Under the pieces are notes generated by a model that did no database searches, had not been told where the DNA came from, and worked only from the letters and a program-made list of their open reading frames with translations. Source: JBDLRH01 sp039800165 (GTDB taxonomy: Bacteria > Pseudomonadota > Gammaproteobacteria > Burkholderiales > Burkholderiaceae_C). Taken from it: a DNA stretch of 17,548 nt. Location: assembly GCA_039800165.1 (NCBI GenBank), contig JBDLRH010000024.1, positions 1-17,548 on the forward strand, written 5' to 3'. This document shows positions 7,503 through 15,495 of the stretch, one piece after another. How positions within the stretch are numbered: the first letter of the stretch is position 1; each line of letters starts with the position of its first letter. The position numbers were made by a program, and so were the translations under genes.

Positions 7503-9326
7503 ATGCCCGCGACGCGCCGCTCTTCCCCCCAGGCTGCACCGCGCAGCAGTGCGGTGCATTACCGGGTGCAGCCCGCCGACCCGCATGCGCACCTGTACCG
7601 CGTCACGCTGACCGTGGCGCAACCGGCGGCGCACCAGGGGCTGTCGCTGCCGGTGTGGATTCCGGGCAGCTATCTGGTGCGCGAGTTCTCCAAGAATGTG
7701 CAGCAGCTCGAGGCCACGCAAGGCGGTCGGCCGGTGGCGCTGGCGCAGCTGGACAAGTGCAGCTGGCGCGCCGAGTGCGCCGCCGGCGTGCCGCTGGTGC
7801 TGACCTATTCGGTGTACGCGCTGGACAACTCGGTGCGCACCGCGTGGCTGGATGCCGCGCGCGGCTTCTTCAACCCCACCAGCCTGTGCCTGCGGGTGCA
7901 TGGCGCCGAAGAGCAGCCGCACGACCTGGAGGTGACGCTGCAGCCGGCCGCCAAGGACCGGCCGCGCACCCGCCGCGCCACCGAGTCGCTGGCACGCTGG
8001 GAACTGGCCACCGCACTCAAGCCGGTGAAGGTGAATGCGCGCGGCTTCGGCCTGTACCGCGCGGCCGACTACGACGAGCTGGCCGACAGCCCGGTGGAGA
8101 TGGGTACCTTCTGGTCGGCCGAGTTCCGCGCCGCCGGCGTGCCGCACCGCCTGGTGGTGGCGGGTGCCCCCGCGTCGTTCGACGGCGCGCGGCTGGTGGC
8201 CGATGCGCAGCGCATCTGCGAGCACCAGATCCGCTTCTGGCACGGCCGGCGCAAGCCGCCGATCGACCGCTACGTGTTCATGCTCAACGTGGTCAACGAC
8301 GGCTACGGCGGCCTGGAGCACCGGCATTGCACCGCCTTGATTGCCAGCCGCCGCGACCTGCCGCGTGTGGGCGAGGCGCGTGCCAGCGACGGCTACACCA
8401 CGCTGCTGGGCCTGATCAGCCATGAATACTTCCACACCTGGAACGTCAAGCGCATGCGGCCGGCCGAGTTCGCGCGCTACGACTACACCCGCGAGAACTA
8501 CACCCAGTTGCTGTGGTTCTTCGAGGGCTTCACCAGCTACTACGACGACCTGCTGCTGCGCCGCTGCGGCCTGATCGACGACGCCACCTACCTGAAGCTG
8601 CTCAACAAGACGATCAACCAGGTCGACCAGGCACCGGGCCGGCTGGTGCAGTCGGTGGCGCAAGCCAGCTTTGACGCCTGGGTGAAGTACTACCGTCAGG
8701 ACGAGAACACACCGAACCAGACCATCAGCTACTACAGCAAGGGCGCGCTGGTGGCCCTGTGCCTGGACCTCACCCTGCGCAGCGAGGGCCAGACCACGCT
8801 GGACGAGGTGATGCGCGGCCTGTGGGCGCGCTCGGCAGGCGGCCCGCTCAGCGAGGCCGACATCCTGTCGGTGCTGCGCGAGAAAGCCGGTCGCTCGTTC
8901 GAGCGCGAGTTCGCCCAGTGGGTGCACGGCACGCGCGAGCTTCCGCTGCCCGAGCTGCTGCCGCGCCTGGGCGTGGCGGTGTCGGATGACGCTGCGCAGT
9001 GGCAGCAGCGCCTGGGCCTGCGCAGCGCCGAAGCCAACGGCAGCGTGATGATCAAGAACGTGCTGCGCGGCGGCGCGGCCGAGCAGGCGGGCTTCAGCGC
9101 CGGTGACGAGTGGCTGGGCATCGAGGTGGCGGGCCAGGGCTGGCGGCTGTCGCGCGTGGATGACCTGCCCTTGTATGCCGGCGCCAACCGCAAGGTGACG
9201 GCTATCGTGTCGCGTGACGCGCGGCTGCTGCGCCTGCCGCTGGACCTGGGCGCCGCCGTGCATACGCGCCGGCTGGTGCTGCGCGACGCCGCGCTGGCAG
9301 CACCGTGGCTGTCGGGCGCCAGCTGA
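7503..9326 (+). CDS. M61 family metallopeptidase with PDZ domain
   Basis: A 607-residue zinc aminopeptidase-like protein of family M61 (glycyl aminopeptidase group). An N-terminal beta domain spans about residues 18-190. The catalytic domain has GYGGLEH (267-273), the zinc motif HEYFHTWNVKR (His307, Glu308, His311) and the third ligand Glu341 in FFEGFTSYY. A C-terminal PDZ-like domain starts near 512 (VMIKNVLRGGAAEQAGFSAGD). No signal peptide is evident, so it is probably cytoplasmic; the physiological substrate is unknown. ATG 7503 lies 11 bp after dsbC and has no Shine-Dalgarno, suggesting translational coupling. The DUF3108 gene begins inside its last 22 bases. Length and motifs match the bacterial PDZ-containing M61 group. 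Confidence 0.93.
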   Translation: MPATRRSSPQAAPRSSAVHYRVQPADPHAHLYRVTLTVAQPAAHQGLSLPVWIPGSYLVREFSKNVQQLEATQGGRPVALAQLDKCSWRAECAAGVPLVLTYSVYALDNSVRTAWLDAARGFFNPTSLCLRVHGAEEQPHDLEVTLQPAAKDRPRTRRATESLARWELATALKPVKVNARGFGLYRAADYDELADSPVEMGTFWSAEFRAAGVPHRLVVAGAPASFDGARLVADAQRICEHQIRFWHGRRKPPIDRYVFMLNVVNDGYGGLEHRHCTALIASRRDLPRVGEARASDGYTTLLGLISHEYFHTWNVKRMRPAEFARYDYTRENYTQLLWFFEGFTSYYDDLLLRRCGLIDDATYLKLLNKTINQVDQAPGRLVQSVAQASFDAWVKYYRQDENTPNQTISYYSKGALVALCLDLTLRSEGQTTLDEVMRGLWARSAGGPLSEADILSVLREKAGRSFEREFAQWVHGTRELPLPELLPRLGVAVSDDAAQWQQRLGLRSAEANGSVMIKNVLRGGAAEQAGFSAGDEWLGIEVAGQGWRLSRVDDLPLYAGANRKVTAIVSRDARLLRLPLDLGAAVHTRRLVLRDAALAAPWLSGAS

Positions 9327-10477
9327 GGCCTGCGGCACGGCGCAACGCCGTGGCCCTGGGTGCGGCGCTCGCGCTGGCGCTGCTGCTGCACGCGCTGGTG
9401 GCCTGGTGGGTTGCGCCGCTGCTGGCGCGCCCTGCCGACACCCACGCTACGCTGCAGGCCTTCAAGGCCCCGCTGCTCAGCCGCATGATTGCGCCGCAGA
9501 CGCCGGCGCCTGTGTCTGCAGCACCCACGCCCGCTTCTGCGCGCAACGCAGCTGCGCCAGCGCCGGCGGCGCGCGTGATCGAATCGTCCGCGGGGGCGGT
9601 GGATGCGGTATCAACAACGGCAACCGCATCCGTAGTTGCATCCGTTCCTGCATCCGTTCCTGCATCAATATCGGCGCCCGACACCCAGGGCCTCGTCGAG
9701 TCGATGGCCGCAGCATCGGATGCACCGGGCACGGTGGAAGCCGCGTCACCCGCAGCGGTGCCTGCGCCGTTGCCTGCCCCCTTACCTGCGCCCTTATCTA
9801 CGCCCCCACCCGCACCCGGCACCGACCCCCACGCCGAGTGGCCCACCGACACGCGGCTGAGCTACCGGCTGCAAGGGTTTTATCGCGGGCCGATCGATGG
9901 CGATGCGCAGGTGACCTGGCAGCGCGAGGGCGACCGCTACCAGGTGCAGATCGCCATCCGCATGGCGCTGTTCCTGCGCGTCACGCTCACCAGCCAGGGC
10001 CGCATCGTCGGTGACCAGCTGCAGCCCGCGGCCTATCAGGAGCAGATGCCCAACCGCACGCGCTCGGTGCGCATCGACGGCACGCAGGTGCTGCCGGGCA
10101 ATGGCAGCGCGCTGCCGCGCCCCGACGGCGTGCAGGACACTGCCAGCCAGTTCGTCGCGCTGTCGCATCGCTTTGCCACCGGCAGGCAGGCGCTGGCCGA
10201 AGGCGAAGTGGTGCGGCTGTGGATGGCACGACCCGGCGGCCTCGATGAATGGACCTACGACGTGCGCGGGCCGGTGACGCTGGGCACGCCGGCCTGGGGC
10301 GCGGTGCAGGCCTTTCACCTCGTGCCACGACCGATCGAGCGGCCGCGCGGCAACATCACTGCGCAGATGTGGTTTGCACCCTCACTGCAGTACCTGCCCG
10401 CTCGCATCCGCATCGCGCTGGGCGAAGAAGCCTGGCTTGATCTGATGGTCGAGCGCATCGACCAGGCCGCGCGCTGA
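9305..10477 (+). CDS. Membrane-anchored DUF3108 domain protein
   Basis: A 390-residue protein of unknown function. A basic N-terminus (RQLRPAARR) precedes one transmembrane helix (about 15-42, LALALLLHALVAWW), resembling a TonB-type signal anchor. A long Ala/Pro/Ser/Thr linker (about 60-175) contains ASVP and APLP repeats. The DUF3108 domain occupies about 178-388, starting EWPTDTRLSYRLQGFYRG and ending in MVERIDQAAR; it is probably periplasmic. The best start is GTG 9305, overlapping the M61 gene by 22 bp, because it keeps the positive residues before the helix; an internal GTG at 9350 is the alternative, and neither has a clear Shine-Dalgarno. It ends the ubiH-like/dsbC/M61 series. DUF3108 proteins are linked in annotations to envelope functions, but none is proven here. 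Confidence 0.85.
   Translation: MAVGRQLRPAARRNAVALGAALALALLLHALVAWWVAPLLARPADTHATLQAFKAPLLSRMIAPQTPAPVSAAPTPASARNAAAPAPAARVIESSAGAVDAVSTTATASVVASVPASVPASISAPDTQGLVESMAAASDAPGTVEAASPAAVPAPLPAPLPAPLSTPPPAPGTDPHAEWPTDTRLSYRLQGFYRGPIDGDAQVTWQREGDRYQVQIAIRMALFLRVTLTSQGRIVGDQLQPAAYQEQMPNRTRSVRIDGTQVLPGNGSALPRPDGVQDTASQFVALSHRFATGRQALAEGEVVRLWMARPGGLDEWTYDVRGPVTLGTPAWGAVQAFHLVPRPIERPRGNITAQMWFAPSLQYLPARIRIALGEEAWLDLMVERIDQAAR
9626..9673 (+). repeat. 12-bp tandem repeat (four units) in the DUF3108 gene linker
   Basis: Four 12-base units begin with GCATC; units 2 and 3 are identical (GCATCCGTTCCT, 9638-9649 and 9650-9661), and units 1 and 4 are diverged. Read in frame they give ASVV-ASVP-ASVP-ASIS, part of the periplasmic spacer. 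Confidence 0.8.
9764..9811 (+). repeat. Second degenerate 12-bp repeat (APLP units) in the DUF3108 gene linker
   Basis: Four diverged 12-base units encode APLP-APLP-APLS-TPPP. Differences are mostly at third positions, which points to older duplications than the ASVP block or to selection on the protein repeat. Confidence 0.7.
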
Positions 10478-10525
10478 GCGTGGGCGGCAGGCCGGCGGGT
10501 AGGCAGTCCGGTATGCCGCGGCGCC

Positions 10526-11833
<1,308 letters not shown>

Positions 11834-11858
11834 GGCCAAGTCCTCGTCGGTCTGTCTT

Positions 11859-12302
11859 TCACTCGGGGAACACCGTGCCCTGGATCACCGCGCTCTTGCC
11901 GCGGAACAGGGCCACGGTTTCACCGCGCTGATTGGTCACCTTCATGTCGTAGATGCCGTGCCGGCCCGACAGGGTCTGCTCCACGCCCTCGCAGGTGAGC
12001 ACGTCGCCCTCGTGCGTGGGCCGCAGGAATTCGATGCTGCAGCCGGCGGCCACCGCGTTCTTGTTGTGGCTGTTGCAGGCAAACGCAAAGGTGGTGTCGG
12101 CCAGGGTGAAGATGAAGCCGCCGTGGCAGATGCCGTGGCCGTTGAGGTGCAGCTTCTTCACCGCCATGCGGATGCGTGCACGGCCGGGCTCCACGCCCAG
12201 CAGTTCCATGCCCATGGTGTCTTTCGACGCGATGTCGTTGGCCCACATCGCGGCGCCCACACGGCGGGCGCGCTCTTCGGCAGTGATCGGCGTGTCGCTC
12301 AT
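11859..12302 (-). CDS. paaI: Phenylacetyl-CoA pathway hotdog thioesterase PaaI
   Basis: A 147-residue hotdog-fold acyl-CoA thioesterase that hydrolyses dead-end hydroxyphenylacetyl-CoA species and rescues CoA during phenylacetate breakdown. The signature NGHGICHGGFIFTLADT (residues 54-70) includes the HGG motif and Asp69, which matches the catalytic Asp of the family. SIEFLRPTHEGDVL and a C-terminal KSAVIQGT complete the fold. Length matches E. coli PaaI (about 140). It starts 7 bp after the paaG stop and precedes paaK, so the three genes are almost certainly co-transcribed. Confidence 0.95.
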   Translation of the reverse strand: MSDTPITAEERARRVGAAMWANDIASKDTMGMELLGVEPGRARIRMAVKKLHLNGHGICHGGFIFTLADTTFAFACNSHNKNAVAAGCSIEFLRPTHEGDVLTCEGVEQTLSGRHGIYDMKVTNQRGETVALFRGKSAVIQGTVFPE

Positions 12303-12309
12303 CCTGCGC

Positions 12310-13116
12310 TCACTCGCCCTTGAACTTGGGCGCGCGCTTTTCGCGGAAGGCCATCACGCCTTCGATGTAGTCGTGCGTCTTGCCCAGCGCCGACTGCGTG
12401 TCGCGCTCCATGTCCAGCTGCTGGTTCAGCGAGCGCATGGTGCTGTCGCGCAGGATGTGGCGCGTGGCCACCAGCGCCTTGGTGGGCATGGCGGCGAGCT
12501 TTTGCGCCAGCGCCAGCGCTGCATCCACGCAGGCCTGCGGCTCGCCTTCGACCACGTCATACACCAGGCCGAACTGCAGCGCCTTGTCGGCGCTGAGCTT
12601 GTCGCCGGTCATCGCCAGCGCGATGGCACGCTGCATGCCCACGCGCTGCGGCAGCAGCCAGGTGCTGCCGGCATCCGGAATCAGGCCGATCTTGCTGAAG
12701 GCCTGGATGAAGCTGGCCGCACTGCACGCGATGCTGATGTCGCACGCCATGGCGAACGACATGCCCGCCCCGGCTGCCACGCCGTTGACGGCACACACCG
12801 TGGGCACGCGCAGGTTTTGCAGGCGTCGTGTGGTGGGGTTGAAGGCCTGGTCGATCACCGGGCCGGGGTCGGCGCGCTGCACCAGGTCTTCGCCCGGCTT
12901 GAAATCGAATTCGGCGAGGTCGGCACCGGCGCAGAAGCCGCGGCCCGCGCCCGTGAACACGATGGCGCGGATGGCCGGGTCGGCCTCGGCGCGGTCGAGC
13001 GCGGCCCACAGGTCGCGGTGCATCTGGCGGGTGAAGCTGTTGAGCGCCTGCGGGCGGTTCAGCGTGATCAGCGCCACGGCGCCGCGCGCCTCGTACAGCA
13101 CGGTGGTGTCGGTCAT
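12310..13116 (-). CDS. paaG: 2-(1,2-epoxy-1,2-dihydrophenyl)acetyl-CoA isomerase PaaG
   Basis: Crotonase-fold enzyme that isomerises the ring epoxide of phenylacetyl-CoA to the oxepin, and also shifts double bonds later in the pathway. The 268-residue protein has the oxyanion-hole segments FCAGADLAEF (61-70) and NGVAAGAGMSFAMACD (111-126). The active-site loop IPDAGSTWLLP has Asp148, corresponding to the PaaG catalytic Asp, where hydratases have Glu; residue 120 is Ser in place of the other hydratase Glu. This distinguishes it from its divergent neighbour. A strong GGAGGAG precedes ATG 13116. First gene of paaG-paaI-paaK; its candidate promoter carries the 13162-13177 palindrome. Confidence 0.94.
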   Translation of the reverse strand: MTDTTVLYEARGAVALITLNRPQALNSFTRQMHRDLWAALDRAEADPAIRAIVFTGAGRGFCAGADLAEFDFKPGEDLVQRADPGPVIDQAFNPTTRRLQNLRVPTVCAVNGVAAGAGMSFAMACDISIACSAASFIQAFSKIGLIPDAGSTWLLPQRVGMQRAIALAMTGDKLSADKALQFGLVYDVVEGEPQACVDAALALAQKLAAMPTKALVATRHILRDSTMRSLNQQLDMERDTQSALGKTHDYIEGVMAFREKRAPKFKGE

Positions 13117-13137
13117 TGCGGTATCTCCTCCGCGCGA

Positions 13138-13143
13138 ACTGTA
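13138..13143 (-). promoter_or_regulatory. Candidate -10 element of the paaGIK operon
   Basis: TACAGT on the minus strand (revealed by ACTGTA on the plus strand) is 22 bases before the paaG ATG. A -35 at the usual 17-18 bp distance would fall inside the palindrome at 13162-13177, so a repressor bound there would block polymerase. Confidence 0.45.
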
Positions 13144-13161
13144 ACACCTGCGACGCATTAA

Positions 13162-13177
13162 CCGACCGAGCGGTCGG
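13162..13177. promoter_or_regulatory. Palindromic operator in the paaG/paaF-like intergenic region, probably for a TetR-family regulator
   Basis: CCGACCG-AG-CGGTCGG is a perfect inverted repeat with 7-bp arms and a 2-bp centre. It lies midway between the two divergent starts (13116 and 13238), over the -35 position of both. TetR-family repressors of phenylacetate genes in Burkholderia (PaaR) and related acyl-CoA regulators are known to use palindromes of this general ACCGACCG type; the exact consensus could not be checked here. Phenylacetyl-CoA would be the expected inducer. No regulator gene is in the window. Confidence 0.72.
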
Positions 13178-13195
13178 CGAATGAAATCGCTTGGG

Positions 13196-13201
13196 TATAG
13201 T
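13196..13201 (+). promoter_or_regulatory. Candidate -10 element of the PaaF-like hydratase gene
   Basis: TATAGT (5 of 6 matches) lies 36 bases before ATG 13238. The -35 at about 17-18 bp would overlap the right arm of the operator palindrome. Confidence 0.5.
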
Positions 13202-13237
13202 CTGGCCGCATCCCCGAAAAACCCCCCAGGAGAAGCC

Positions 13238-14017
13238 ATGAGCCACGAATTCATCCAGGTGCGCACCGAAGCCGGCAAGGTGGGCATCGTCACCCTCAAT
13301 CGACCCAAGCAGCTCAATGCGCTCAACGGCGCGCTGATGGATGAACTGGGCAGTGCGCTCAAGGCCTTCGATGCCGACCCGGCCATCGGCTGCATGATCA
13401 TCACCGGCAGCGAGAAGGCGTTTGCCGCAGGCGCCGACATCGGCGCGATGGCCACCTACACCTTCGCCGATGTCTACAAGAGCGACTACATCACCCGCAA
13501 CTGGGAAACCATCCGCAGCATCCGCAAGCCGGTGATCGCTGCCGTCAGCGGCTTCGCCTTGGGCGGCGGCTGCGAGCTTGCGATGATGTGCGACTTCATC
13601 ATCGCCGCCGACAACGCGAAGTTCGGCCAACCCGAGATCAAGCTCGGCGTGATTCCCGGCGCAGGCGGCACCCAGCGCCTGCCGCGCGCCATCGGCAAGG
13701 CCAAGGCGATGGACCTGGCCCTGACCGGCCGCATGATGGACGCCACCGAAGCCGAGCGCAGCGGCCTGGTCAGCCGCGTGGTGCCGCTGGACAAGCTGAT
13801 GGACGAAGCGCTGGGCGCCGCGCTGCAGATCAGCGACTTCTCGCAGATCGCCACCATGGCGGCCAAGGAGTCGGTGAACCGCGCCTACGAGGGCACGCTG
13901 GCCGACGGCATCATGTTCGAGCGGCGCCTGTTCCACGCGCTGTTTGCCACCGCCGACCAGAAAGAAGGCATGGACGCCTTCGTGAACAAGCGCAAGGCTG
14001 AGTTCAAGCACGAGTGA
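13238..14017 (+). CDS. Enoyl-CoA hydratase, PaaF-like
   Basis: A 259-residue crotonase that adds water to trans-2-enoyl-CoA. Both hydratase glutamates are present with the canonical spacing: Glu113 in GGGCELAMMCDF and Glu133 in FGQPEIKLGVIPGAGGTQRL. The oxyanion segment is FAAGADIGAM (62-71). Length fits PaaF or short-chain enoyl-CoA hydratase. The divergent paaGIK operon and shared palindrome suggest it is the 2,3-dehydroadipyl-CoA hydratase of phenylacetate breakdown, but a general beta-oxidation hydratase cannot be excluded, so no symbol is given. AGGAGA seven to eight bases before ATG 13238 is a good ribosome site; an in-frame start at 13181 lies upstream of the -10 element and is rejected. 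Confidence 0.9.
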   Translation: MSHEFIQVRTEAGKVGIVTLNRPKQLNALNGALMDELGSALKAFDADPAIGCMIITGSEKAFAAGADIGAMATYTFADVYKSDYITRNWETIRSIRKPVIAAVSGFALGGGCELAMMCDFIIAADNAKFGQPEIKLGVIPGAGGTQRLPRAIGKAKAMDLALTGRMMDATEAERSGLVSRVVPLDKLMDEALGAALQISDFSQIATMAAKESVNRAYEGTLADGIMFERRLFHALFATADQKEGMDAFVNKRKAEFKHE

Positions 14018-14125
14018 TGCGCAGCGCGGCGCAGCACTGCTGACCGCACTCAATCGCCACGGGCACCGGCTGCCCAGAATGACTTGCACCGGACGCACAC
14101 CGCGTCCGCCCTGCAAGGAGTTCGC

Positions 14126-14671
14126 GTGGCCTCATCCATCCATTCCTCCGGGCTGCACCGCGCAGGCGCTGCCCTTGACGTGCTGCGTGCGTGGCTCACG
14201 CATGCCACCGCCAACCTGCTGCTGGCACTGGCGCTGCTGATCGCGTGGATCTTCATCCTGGCGTGGATTGCGCCGGACGCCCGCGCCCAGACCACCGCGC
14301 GGCCGGCACAGAAGGCGCCCACGATGCGCGACGCCGGCAAGGTCGAATTCGAGTCGCGCTGCGCCAGCTGCCACGGCGTCAATGGCAAGGGCTCGGGCCC
14401 GGTGGGTGAGCTGCTGCGCAAGAGCCCGCCCGACCTGACGCTGCTGGCCAAGCGCAACAGCGGCGTGTTCCCGATGGCGCGGCTGTACGACTCGATCACC
14501 GGCGACGCACTGCCCGCCGCGCACGGCACGCGTGACATGCCAGTGTGGGGGCGCGTGTACCGCGAAGACGCAGCCACCTACTACATGGAGCTGCCCTACG
14601 ACCCCGATGCCTACACCCGCGCGCAGGTGCTGATGCTGCTGGAGTACGTGCACCGGCTACAGCAGAAGTGA
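14126..14671 (+). CDS. Membrane-anchored or exported class I c-type cytochrome (first of a pair)
   Basis: A 181-residue mono-haem cytochrome. A hydrophobic segment at about 29-49 precedes ARA (52-54), so it is either cleaved or anchored. The haem-binding CASCHGVNGKGSG has Cys79, Cys82 and His83, and the distal methionine is Met138 in HGTRDMPVWG. It was probably a soluble electron carrier or small oxidase/dehydrogenase partner in the periplasm. The start is GTG 14126 because AAGGAG ends 5 bases before it; the upstream TTG 14084 has no ribosome site. The next gene is a clear paralog (shared CASCHG, LAKRN/IAKRN, MPVWG). It lies 108 bp after the PaaF-like gene; a weak GGGCA/TGCCC hairpin at 14061-14075 has no T-run. 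Confidence 0.86.
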   Translation: MASSIHSSGLHRAGAALDVLRAWLTHATANLLLALALLIAWIFILAWIAPDARAQTTARPAQKAPTMRDAGKVEFESRCASCHGVNGKGSGPVGELLRKSPPDLTLLAKRNSGVFPMARLYDSITGDALPAAHGTRDMPVWGRVYREDAATYYMELPYDPDAYTRAQVLMLLEYVHRLQQK

Positions 14672-14714
14672 TACCCCCGTCCACCCTTCCACCCCACCCC
14701 TTCAGGAGAACCCC

Positions 14715-15212
14715 ATGAACGCACCTCATCCCCGCGCGCCGTGGCTTGCCAGCGCTGCACTGTGTGCTGTGGCCGCCATCAGCGCCATCACCTTCGTCCC
14801 CGTGGGACAGGCACAGGCACAGGCACAAGCCCCCGCGCAGCAACGCGTGCAGCAGCGCGACGCCACCCGAATCGATGCCGGGCAGCGCGCCTACGAGACG
14901 CATTGCGCCAGTTGCCACGGCATGAGCGCGCGCGGCGACGGGCCGATGAAGCCCTTCTTGACGACGGCGCCCAGCGACCTGACGACGATTGCCAAGCGCA
15001 ACGGCGGCGCGTTTCCAGAGCAGTTGGTGTGGGAGATGATCGACGGGCGATCGAGCATCAGCATCGGCCCGCATGGATCGCGCGAAATGCCGGTCTGGGG
15101 CCAGGAGTTCCGCGACGAATCCAGGCGCCGCGGCGACCAGAACCCCGAATGGTCGGCCCGCAACCGCATCGTGGCGCTGCTGGGCTACCTGAGCGGCATG
15201 CAGCAAAAATGA
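14715..15212 (+). CDS. Exported class I c-type cytochrome (second of a pair)
   Basis: A 165-residue periplasmic cytochrome, paralogous to the gene just upstream. The signal peptide (about 1-33) ends in an AQA-type site within a QAQAQAQA tract. Haem motif CASCHGMSARGDG has Cys64, Cys67 and His68; the distal ligand is Met125 in HGSREMPVWG. The C-terminal helix ends SGMQQK, similar to HRLQQK in its partner. CAGGAGA before ATG 14715 is a good ribosome site, and only 43 bp separate the genes, so they are likely co-transcribed. The pair probably arose by tandem duplication. The electron donor and acceptor are not evident in the window. Confidence 0.9.
   Translation: MNAPHPRAPWLASAALCAVAAISAITFVPVGQAQAQAQAPAQQRVQQRDATRIDAGQRAYETHCASCHGMSARGDGPMKPFLTTAPSDLTTIAKRNGGAFPEQLVWEMIDGRSSISIGPHGSREMPVWGQEFRDESRRRGDQNPEWSARNRIVALLGYLSGMQQK
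14808..14831 (+). repeat. 6-bp tandem repeat at the signal-peptide cleavage region of the second cytochrome
   Basis: CAGGCA occurs three times exactly and is followed by the variant CAAGCC, all in frame, encoding QAQAQAQA. It creates several overlapping AQA signal-peptidase sites. Confidence 0.8.
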
Positions 15213-15241
15213 CCGGGGCGGCGGGCGCCAGTGGCCCTCGC

Positions 15242-15247
15242 TATAAT
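15242..15247 (+). promoter_or_regulatory. -10 element of the tRNA gene
   Basis: A perfect TATAAT lies 10 bases before the tRNA 5' end, placing transcription start just ahead of the mature tRNA. Following bases are GC-rich, as in stringently controlled stable-RNA promoters. No clear -35 is seen. Confidence 0.65.
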
Positions 15248-15257
15248 GCGCGGCTCT

Positions 15258-15334
15258 GGCGCTTTAGCTCAGTCGGTTAGAGCGATGGAATCATAATCCA
15301 CAGGTCCGCGGTTCGAATCCGTGAAGCGCCACCA
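15258..15334 (+). tRNA. tRNA-Met (anticodon CAT)
   Basis: A 77-base tRNA with encoded CCA. Acceptor stem GGCGCTT/AAGCGCC, D stem GCTC/GAGC, anticodon stem ATGGA/TCCAC with loop ATCATAA (anticodon 15292-15294), variable AGGTC, T stem CGCGG/CCGTG with loop TTCGAAT. Pair 27-43 is an A-C mismatch; the rest pair. The absence of an initiator-type acceptor mismatch at 1-72 argues for elongator Met. tRNA-Ile2, which has the same genomic anticodon and needs lysidine modification, is the alternative. The 3' half is the probable attachment site of the element encoded by the recombinase downstream. Confidence 0.93.
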
Positions 15335-15340
15335 TATCGA

Positions 15341-15370
15341 AGCCTGCTGTGTTCGCGCAGCAGGCTTTTT
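15341..15370 (+). terminator. Rho-independent terminator of the tRNA gene
   Basis: Perfect 9-bp stem AGCCTGCTG (15341-15349) / CAGCAGGCT (15358-15366) with an 8-base loop, running into TTTTT at 15366-15370. It starts 7 bases after the tRNA CCA. It isolates the integrase gene from tRNA transcription. Confidence 0.88.
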
Positions 15371-15373
15371 CAC

Positions 15374-15450
15374 GTGCATCGCGCGGTTGTGTGCATCGCC
15401 GCGCTGGCGAAACAACGCAAGGCAATTCAGACGCTGCGCTGCCAGCGCGG
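15374..15450. repeat. Direct and inverted repeats between the tRNA terminator and the integrase
   Basis: GTGCATCGC occurs at 15374-15382 and 15391-15399 (17-bp period). CCGCGCTGGC at 15399-15408 is matched by its exact inverse GCCAGCGCGG at 15441-15450, with a 32-bp spacer. In tRNA-integrated elements this position commonly holds integrase arm or excisionase sites and the int promoter; the function here is inferred. Confidence 0.55.
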
Positions 15451-15495
15451 GGCGCTTTGGTGAACAAGCGCAGCACCTTGGGCTGGAGCGTGCCA

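Noticed and set aside
7158..9338. 726-residue minus-strand open frame
   Set aside because: Antisense to dsbC and the M61 gene, rich in Arg/Gln/His/Val as expected from reversed GC-rich codons, with no recognisable domains.
10478..10525. GCGGCA/TGCCGC hairpin between the DUF3108 gene and paaK
   Set aside because: Six-bp stem, long loop and no T-run; common by chance in DNA this GC-rich.
14061..14075. GGGCA/TGCCC hairpin after the hydratase gene as a terminator
   Set aside because: Only five base pairs and followed by AGAATGA rather than a T-run; too weak to call.
12557..14116. 519-residue minus-strand open frame across the paaG and hydratase region
   Set aside because: Antisense to the PaaF-like gene and out of frame in paaG; it also crosses the promoter and operator region.
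15291..15476. 61-residue minus-strand frame ending in GFEPRTCGL
   Set aside because: It runs antisense through the tRNA and its terminator; the GFEPRTCGL ending is the familiar spurious peptide read from the reverse of tRNA T-arms.
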